Assembly: GCF_050948215.1 (NCBI RefSeq)
Contig: NC_135150.1
Coordinates: 18,765,943 to 18,829,942 of the forward strand
Length of the DNA stretch: 64,000 nt
Direction of reading: 5' to 3'
DNA from: Halictus rubicundus
Lineage: Eukaryota > Arthropoda > Insecta > Hymenoptera > Halictidae
Shown here: piece by piece, positions 58,730 to 64,000 of the stretch
Layout of the letters: every line of letters begins with the position of its first letter
How positions within the stretch are numbered: the first letter of the stretch is position 1
Program-made: the position numbers and the translations under genes
Notes under the pieces: model-generated
What the model saw: only the letters and a program-made list of their open reading frames with translations
Database searches by the model: none
Told to the model about the DNA's origin: nothing

Positions 58730-59500
58730 GATCGAATTAGTCGCTGGAGAGGAGTCATTTAGCACCCTGGTCGACATACGATGATTGGGGCCAGTCACCA
58801 TTCAGAAAATAGGACACTTCGAGGAACACAGCAGAAAAAGTTTAGGTCACGCCAGAAATCGAATTAATCGCTAGAGTGGGGCTATTTACCACCCTGGTCA
58901 ACAATGATTGGGGCCAGTCACTGTTTAGAAAATAGGACACCTCTTGGAACACAGAAGTAAAAGTGTAGGGCCGAATTAATCGCTGGAGAGGGGCTAGTTA
59001 GCAACCTAATCGTCAAACAAATCATACGATAAGGATTGCTTAGGTTTAGGAACACGGACGTTTCGAGGAACGACGAAAAGTTTAGGATACCCTAGTGATC
59101 GAATTAATCGCAAGAGAGGGGGCTGTTTGGCACTCTAATCACCGAACAAATCGTATGATACGGGTCAGTCACGTTTCGAAACTAAAACACTTCGAGGAAC
59201 ACAGGAGAAAAAGTTTAGAGCACTCCGGACGTCGAATAAGTCACTAGAGGGGGGCTATTTAGCCACCTAATCAGCAAACAAATCATACGATAAGGATTGC
59301 TTAGGTTCAGGAACACGGACGTTTCGAGGAACGACGAAAAGTTTAGGATACCCTAGTGATCGAATTAATCGCAAGAGAGAGGTCTGTTTGGCATTATAAT
59401 CGTCAAACAAATCGTACGATAAAAGTCAGTCACGTTCAGAAACTCGGACACTTTCTGGAGTACAGACGACAACGTTTCGATTATCCTAGAGATCGAATAA
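58730..59500. repeat. Minisatellite, about 127-bp unit, 6 copies, with a 260-bp higher-order repeat
   Basis: The anchor ATCGAATTARTCGC or a variant begins at about 58731, 58857, 58971, 59098, 59229, 59358 and 59492 (spacing 114-134). Shared blocks are CAAATCRTAYGATAA, TTCGAGGAACACAG and AAAAGTTTAG. Units at about 59030-59120 and 59290-59380 are nearly identical while adjacent units differ, so the array was homogenised in two-unit steps. Confidence 0.9.
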
Positions 59501-60517
59501 ATCCGCTTATGATAGCTTCGGCAGAAGAGAAGTCGCGTTTAGAATGACCCGATCGACATACAAATCGTATGGCAAGGGATCGGTTGGACAGAAGTTCAAG
59601 ACTCTGAGGACAGCAGGTGTCCCGCATGGATCTGTATCGGTAAATCAGTAGATTCAGAGACGGTAATAAAAGTGTCAAGCCCGAGCGCTGAAGACATCAA
59701 AGCAGCGCGGCATCAATCGGCGCTGATTCTTCAAGTTTAATTTACGACTCTTCATATCTTGAGGCTGGGCCGGAGCTGTCGGCGCTGTCCCTAGGGTGTT
59801 AACACACTGAATATGCTCCTAGACATTCGTATTTGCATAGACATCGGTTTGCTAATGACACGGAAATCGAAACCTGTTTAAACTTATGCGACATGTTAAT
59901 TGCCCGTGGACCACTAAATAAAATAACGCGGGGACAGAAGAAGCTGTCGAAGACTCGTCCAGATTGACATTTTAAGAACGGATGGTGGGTTGCATACGGT
60001 TCGGTAGATTCATAAACTCTTAATTACTCTTAGACGAAACTGTCTGTACAAATGCTGCACTCTCGTCGAAATATTAAGGACGTCGGATCCTATGCGGTTC
60101 AGTGGATTCACCGGTAGTAACAAAAAGATCAAGATCTACGTATGCCTCGGAAACAAGCAGCGTGGCAGCAATCAGTGCCGATTCGCAACTCTTCGACTGC
60201 GCGCAGGGCCTACACAGACATCCGCTGCCTCGTTAAGATCTAACGAAGTAGTTTCGTGACATTTACTTGGTAACAAAAGCTAGACGATACGCATTGCCGA
60301 GTCCGTCTGCCTTTCACCTGTAATCCCCCGTACACTTCTTGCTCGGTACTTTTCACGACATTGTCTCGTGTATATCCCGATCGTTGCGTCAGTCAGTTTT
60401 GCGACTCGAACGATTAGACTGGACTTTCCCTGTCGGGGGGTACGAAGATCGTAGACCGTGAACGTCGCGCGTCGAGGGTGTGTTAGGGTATAAAGTGTCA
60501 GTGGATCGAGTCCGTAC
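59501..60517 (-). other. Start of intron 1 of the minus-strand gene
   Basis: Begins at the GT donor (60517-60516) of the exon at 60518-60655 and continues to lower coordinates. No acceptor plus coding segment was recognised, so the intron end is unknown and may lie outside the window. Confidence 0.5.
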
Positions 60518-60519
60518 CT
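60512..60519 (-). other. Splice donor of the first coding exon
   Basis: Read on the minus strand the junction is AAG|GTACGG, with the intron beginning GT at 60517. This fits the metazoan donor pattern at the exon side and at G1, T2 and A3 of the intron. Confidence 0.6.
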
Positions 60520-60655
60520 TGTCGGCCGCTAGTCTGGCGACCAGGGCCTCCTTGAGCGGGCCCAGCCAGTGGTGTGCCCCCACGAAACGCTTGTTGAGCA
60601 GTTTCGTGTGGGGTGCTGCCTGCGCGTACACGGTCTCCAGCTCGAGCACCACCAT
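60518..60655 (-). CDS. First coding exon (46 codons) of an unrecognised protein
   Basis: I do not recognise the protein. The 46-residue N-terminus begins MVVLELETVYAQAAPHTKLL and ends with Ala-Ala-Asp-Lys. It has no signal peptide or membrane segment and looks like a soluble, helical, Leu/Ala-rich segment. The ATG (60655) has A at -3 and G at +4. It is the first in-frame ATG after an in-frame TAG at 60736, which fixes the start. Third codon positions are strongly G/C (GTG, CTC, CTG, AAG, GCC), unlike neighbouring frames. After codon 46 the sequence AAG|GTACGG is a good donor in phase 0, and composition beyond it turns random, although the frame stays open to 60389. A TATA box and short 5' leader lie just upstream. 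Later exons lie at lower coordinates and were not found. An unspliced 88-codon reading is possible but less likely. Confidence 0.68.
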
Positions 60656-60704
60656 ATTTCTCGCTCGGAGCTGAGATCCTCTTCGGTCGCTGCTGGTTTT
60701 CCGC

Positions 60705-60740
60705 TCAGCCGACGGACTCGGGCTCGTTGGTCGCTAGCAT
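60705..60740 (-). CDS. Upstream ORF in the 5' leader (11 codons)
   Basis: ATG at 60740 opens a short frame (MLATNEPESVG, stop TGA at 60707-60705) that ends 49 bp before the main ATG, in a different frame. If transcription starts about 30 bp below the TATA box, the uORF begins only about 12 nt from the cap. It would then be scanned inefficiently unless an upstream start is used. Such leaders often tune translation; this is inference. Confidence 0.4.
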   Translation of the reverse strand: MLATNEPESVG

Positions 60741-60772
60741 TTATCGAGCAACGATCTTGGTCTCACCACACA

Positions 60773-60782
60773 CTTTTATATA
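60773..60782 (-). promoter_or_regulatory. TATA box of the minus-strand gene
   Basis: TATATAAAAG on the minus strand, preceded by GTG and followed by TGTGTGG, lies 118-127 bp upstream of the exon's ATG. The expected transcription start is about 60750-60755. No clear TCAGT initiator was seen there. An 18-bp G run (C run on the transcribed sense) lies 16 bp further upstream. Confidence 0.55.
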
Positions 60783-60797
60783 CACGCGCGACAGAGT

Positions 60798-60815
60798 GGG
60801 GGGGGGGGGGGGGGG
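60798..60815. repeat. 18-bp G run upstream of the TATA box
   Basis: Uninterrupted G on the plus strand, immediately upstream of the predicted core promoter. It could form a quadruplex or exclude nucleosomes. Confidence 0.93.
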
Positions 60816-62168
60816 AGAAACGGCGACGTTGGACGACGAGAGAATAACTTATTCACTTTGTAAAGGATCACTGTACAGAGATCCACTCCCTGGATCCTGG
60901 TTCTAGGAGAGCGACTCGGGTCTCATGGTCTCGCAAAAGTCACCGGGTCCGCGAGGGAAAGCGGCGTCGACCAGCGGCGTCCAGCTGGCATTCCCCGAGA
61001 TCGGAACAATTTCCACGTAGACAACAACACTCCGAGATTGTAAAGGGGTATTCACTGTACACCGGCCGTGGGTTCGCCGGAACCACGTGGCTGTTCCCTT
61101 GATGGACCGTAGTACACTCACTCCCGAATATCACGGTTGATTCTCGACACTGTTGACACACTGCGATCGTTTCGAAGACGGTAGATACGCGACGGGGGGA
61201 AGGGGGGGTTGGTTCTCGCAACTCTAGAAGGAAGGCACAGAACGGTACACGTTAAGATAATCTCCGACAACGACGACGACGACGACGACGTTCGACGAGG
61301 AAGACGGGGAATGCCTTCTCGAGGCGAAGGCACTCGTTTGCAGGCGGTTTAATGTAATTCGGTGACAGCGTGGACGATGCTCGCGGGGGGGCCGGGGGGT
61401 TACCACGCGATGGTCCCTGTGTGCCGGTTGTCGAGTCGGTTACCCGTGGGTTCCCGTTGATTGTTCACCACCGTGGTTGCTCGTGGTGTTCGTGGGTTTC
61501 GACGTGGAAGCGGCGAAGAAGGCCGGTTCTCCGTGGCGAGCCGTTAAGTCCAGTGTGATCCGGGCTTAAGCCGCGCTCGCAACGGTTGCCGCATAGAAAG
61601 GCAGTTGAGAACTGACTGCTGCCTCCTCTCGAGCCTCCTCGCTCCCATGGCCCGAGCTTTGAGTGACGCGACGCGACGCGACGCGGCCGGTGTGACGCGT
61701 GTGCACCCCTCTCTCTCAATCTCGAGGCTCATGCTCTCTCTCTCTCTCCCTCTCTCTCGGCTCGTTCGTTCTAGCTCCGTTCCGTCGCTCGGTCTCTCTC
61801 CGTCTAGCCGGCTTTCTCGTTCTCTCTTCCGCTCTGGTCGTTTCCCTCTCTCCACCCTTTCCACGCTCATTCTCCTCCCTCTTTCTCGCTCCCGTTTTCC
61901 GGTCTCGTTCTCTCCCCCTCTCTCACTCTCTCTCTCTCGCTCTTTCTTTCACTCGTCGGCTTTCTTTCTCCTCCTCTGGCCAGCGCGGTTTTTCATTCTT
62001 TCCTCTCCGTCTTCCTTCTTTCCTCTCGCTCTCCCTTGCCCCCCTGCAGGCTCCAGAGAGCCCGTCTCTCTCCCACCGGCGCGCAGACACGTTCGCTCCA
62101 CTCGTCGCGGCGAGACCCAACGAGAATACAGCCCTGTCGCCCTCAGAGACTCCTTCACCCTCCTCCCT

Positions 62169-62169
<1 letters not shown>
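60816..62169. other. Upstream region of the minus-strand gene, no other gene seen
   Basis: GC- and pyrimidine-rich. Contains a (CGA) run at 61269-61290 and from 61700 a long CT-biased stretch. Open frames of 258-300 codons on the plus strand are Ser/Leu strings read through it and are not genes. Confidence 0.5.
61269..61290. repeat. (ACG)7 trinucleotide run
   Basis: Pure run of about 22 bp. Confidence 0.93.

Positions 62170-62249
<80 letters not shown>
62170..62249. repeat. (CT)n microsatellite, 40 units
   Basis: An 80-bp pure CT run; (GA)n on the strand of the gene 1.5 kb away. It sits in a 700-bp pyrimidine-rich block. GA repeats are binding sites for insect GAGA-type factors, so a role upstream of the promoter is possible but unproven. 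Confidence 0.96.
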
Positions 62250-62255
<6 letters not shown>

Positions 62256-64000
62256 CTCCTTCCCTCTCTTCATCTCTCTTTCCTCCGAGTCTCTTGTTTT
62301 TCGGTCTCAGCCTTTCTCTCTTTCTCACTCTTTCTTTCGCCGGGCACGCTCTTTTTCGCCGAGGACACGACAAAGCCGCGAGCTTCCTACTCCACGATTT
62401 CGCGGGAAGATTCGCCAGCCGCGTTTCAAACGTATCGCGTACGCTCGATCGAGCCGCGAATTAATGATCGATTAATCGGCGTCGCGACACCATGCTCGCG
62501 TGTCTGATCGGTTTGCATGCGGCGGGGGAGGGGGCACGGGCAACTCTGCGGATCGTTAGGAACCCCCGGAATCCTATCTCGTGACCATCCCCCCATTCTT
62601 TGTACCTGTCCAAAGAGGAACCACCTCTCTTCTCTCTGTTCGAGCATACTCCTCGTCAAAGATTCAACGATCCCGCGCGATCATGACGAACCGGCACTTT
62701 TCTCCCGACACCTATGCGAACCGTAAACGAATGCCGCGGACAGATTCGACGAACCCGATTTTTCAAACTAGTTTACGCTCGCCTCGGGCTGTGTATCTCG
62801 CCGCGGCATTTATGAGCAGACTGCGGAAGTTTATGCAAATTCTGCTTCCGCGGACCTGCTCCCTGTCACGGGATTCGCCATCGGAATTCAAACGAACACC
62901 GGGTTCGAAATTTTTCTAATTTTGTCGCCAATTCCCAAGCAATTTTAATTCCAGAACTTCGACATTTTGTCTGGTTTGCCGGCGCCGGAAATTCTAAAAT
63001 TGTTGGAATTATAGAAACTCTTTCGTGGGAAGTGATAGAATATATTTCTTAAATCAAGTATATGTATACTGCCGAATAAACTCAATCTTGTCGTTCTTAT
63101 ACACCAAAACCGGGACAGTCACTTTTAATGCTCGGTAAGTTTAACGTTAAACACATAAATATTTAGTAATGTGGGAATTATTTTGAATGATGGTTTATTA
63201 GTTTCTCGTGGTGCCTCAGACGAGAAAGTGGATCAAACCAAGGTCTACCACTAAATGGAAACCAATATTTTCAATTGCATTATAGATTTTTTGTCGTCCT
63301 GTTTTGTTTAGTACTTTCTGAATTTTGCAAGTTCCGCACAACGCAAAAACACGAACACCTACAGTCCAAATACGAAGAAAGAGTGACGTTGAAGTTGAAT
63401 GGAATTTTTCCTGTCCGAAGCTAATTCTTTCAGCGAAGACTTTGGGAACTGATTAATTCGCGAGCGTGTTTTGTCAATTCATTGTCTCCTCCACTCGCTC
63501 CCAAAAAACGAAAGTTGAAAAATCGCGGGGTCCCATTGGACGGCGTATTTCAGAAACTTCGTAATATTTTCGTACGGTTACAGGTGCACAAACTTGTGCG
63601 CTCTACTTGCGAATAATTTATGCAAATTTATGTCGTCAACGAGAAATTTAGCTTTCTGCAATGCCGTGCAACTTTGAAGTCGCCTATACTCGTTATTTGC
63701 GTTTTTCTAAGCTTATTCCTGTTTTTATTTCGCCCAGAATTTACCGTCGAGTTTTATTGTTTTACCACCTCTTCGTATCCAAGGAGTGCGTTTATTATGC
63801 TCCGCAGTTCCGGTGCTTCAACCTCGTTCCGTGGTGTGTGCATATAGTATTCGCAACGCGAAAAATGGAAGTTAATGAAATCTTCGTCCTTCGAGGTAGA
63901 AGTAAAACGAGCCTGCACCGAACCGTGCTTCAGTCTTCTACAAATGCATAAAATTGTTTATTTACGTGCTCGCTGGTGTGTCCAAAACTTGTCCCCGTTC
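62250..64000. other. No gene seen; lone TTAA-element end
   Basis: 62250-62930 is GC-rich, then AT-rich. TGCTCGGTAAGTTTAACGTT then AA (63130-63150) resembles the right terminus of family D elements, without a detectable left end. The frames at 63620-63951 overlap in different phases and look random. Confidence 0.4.

Noticed and set aside
61605..62507. Plus-strand open frames of 258-300 codons
   Set aside because: They are mostly Ser/Leu read through CT-rich DNA and an 80-bp (CT) tract, open in several frames at once.
1..64000. tRNA, rRNA, CRISPR, bacterial operons, telomeric TTAGG repeats
   Set aside because: No cloverleaf with a GGTTCGAATCC-type box, no spaced direct-repeat array of CRISPR type, no rRNA words and no TTAGG run were found on reading the window.

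Overview
The window looks like insect nuclear DNA, most likely from an aculeate hymenopteran (bee or ant); the species-level guess is inference. The reasons are very sparse coding, dozens of (CT)n/(GA)n tracts, alternating AT-rich and GC/CpG-rich blocks, a GT splice donor, TATA-type core promoter signals, and many short terminal-inverted-repeat elements (MITEs). Nothing bacterial is present: no operons, ribosome-binding sites, tRNA or rRNA genes, or CRISPR arrays.

Only one stretch reads convincingly as a gene: a 46-codon first coding exon on the minus strand at 60518-60655. It ends in a good splice donor (AAG|GTACGG). A TATATAAAAG box lies 118-127 bp upstream of its ATG and a short upstream ORF lies between them. 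I do not recognise the protein. The gene runs toward lower coordinates, so much of the window below 60.5 kb may be its first intron or an intergenic desert; I found no second exon. Above the TATA box (60.8-62.5 kb) is a GC- and pyrimidine-rich upstream region with an 18-bp G run and an 80-bp (CT) tract.

The rest is repeats. 0-0.3 kb: element end and degenerate tandem repeat. 1.5-2.64 kb: a 179-bp satellite array. 5.5-57 kb: nine copies (eight loci) of a roughly 210-bp mariner-like MITE with TACAGTGA ends (family A). 14-57 kb: at least a dozen TTAA-bounded, piggyBac-like MITEs in several subfamilies (B: TTAACCCTTTGCACTCGA ends; D: TTAACGCTAAACCTACCA or TTAACACTA ends; E: TTAACACGTTAA ends), some joined end to end through a shared TTAA. 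19.2 kb: a complete hAT-like MITE with a matching target duplication. 22.4 kb: a 420-bp fold-back element. 39.9 kb: a 167-bp MITE. Local tandem duplications lie at 16.1, 27.4, 43.6, 46.8 and 58.7 kb.

The most interesting structural observation is that TTAA elements of different subfamilies carry a small hairpin just inside one terminal repeat. In family B the 7-bp stem and 9-nt loop are kept across five copies by compensatory and wobble changes. Two loci (36.5 and 41.7 kb) carry the same two-element TTAA composite of about 361 bp, which suggests the pair may move or have been copied as one unit.
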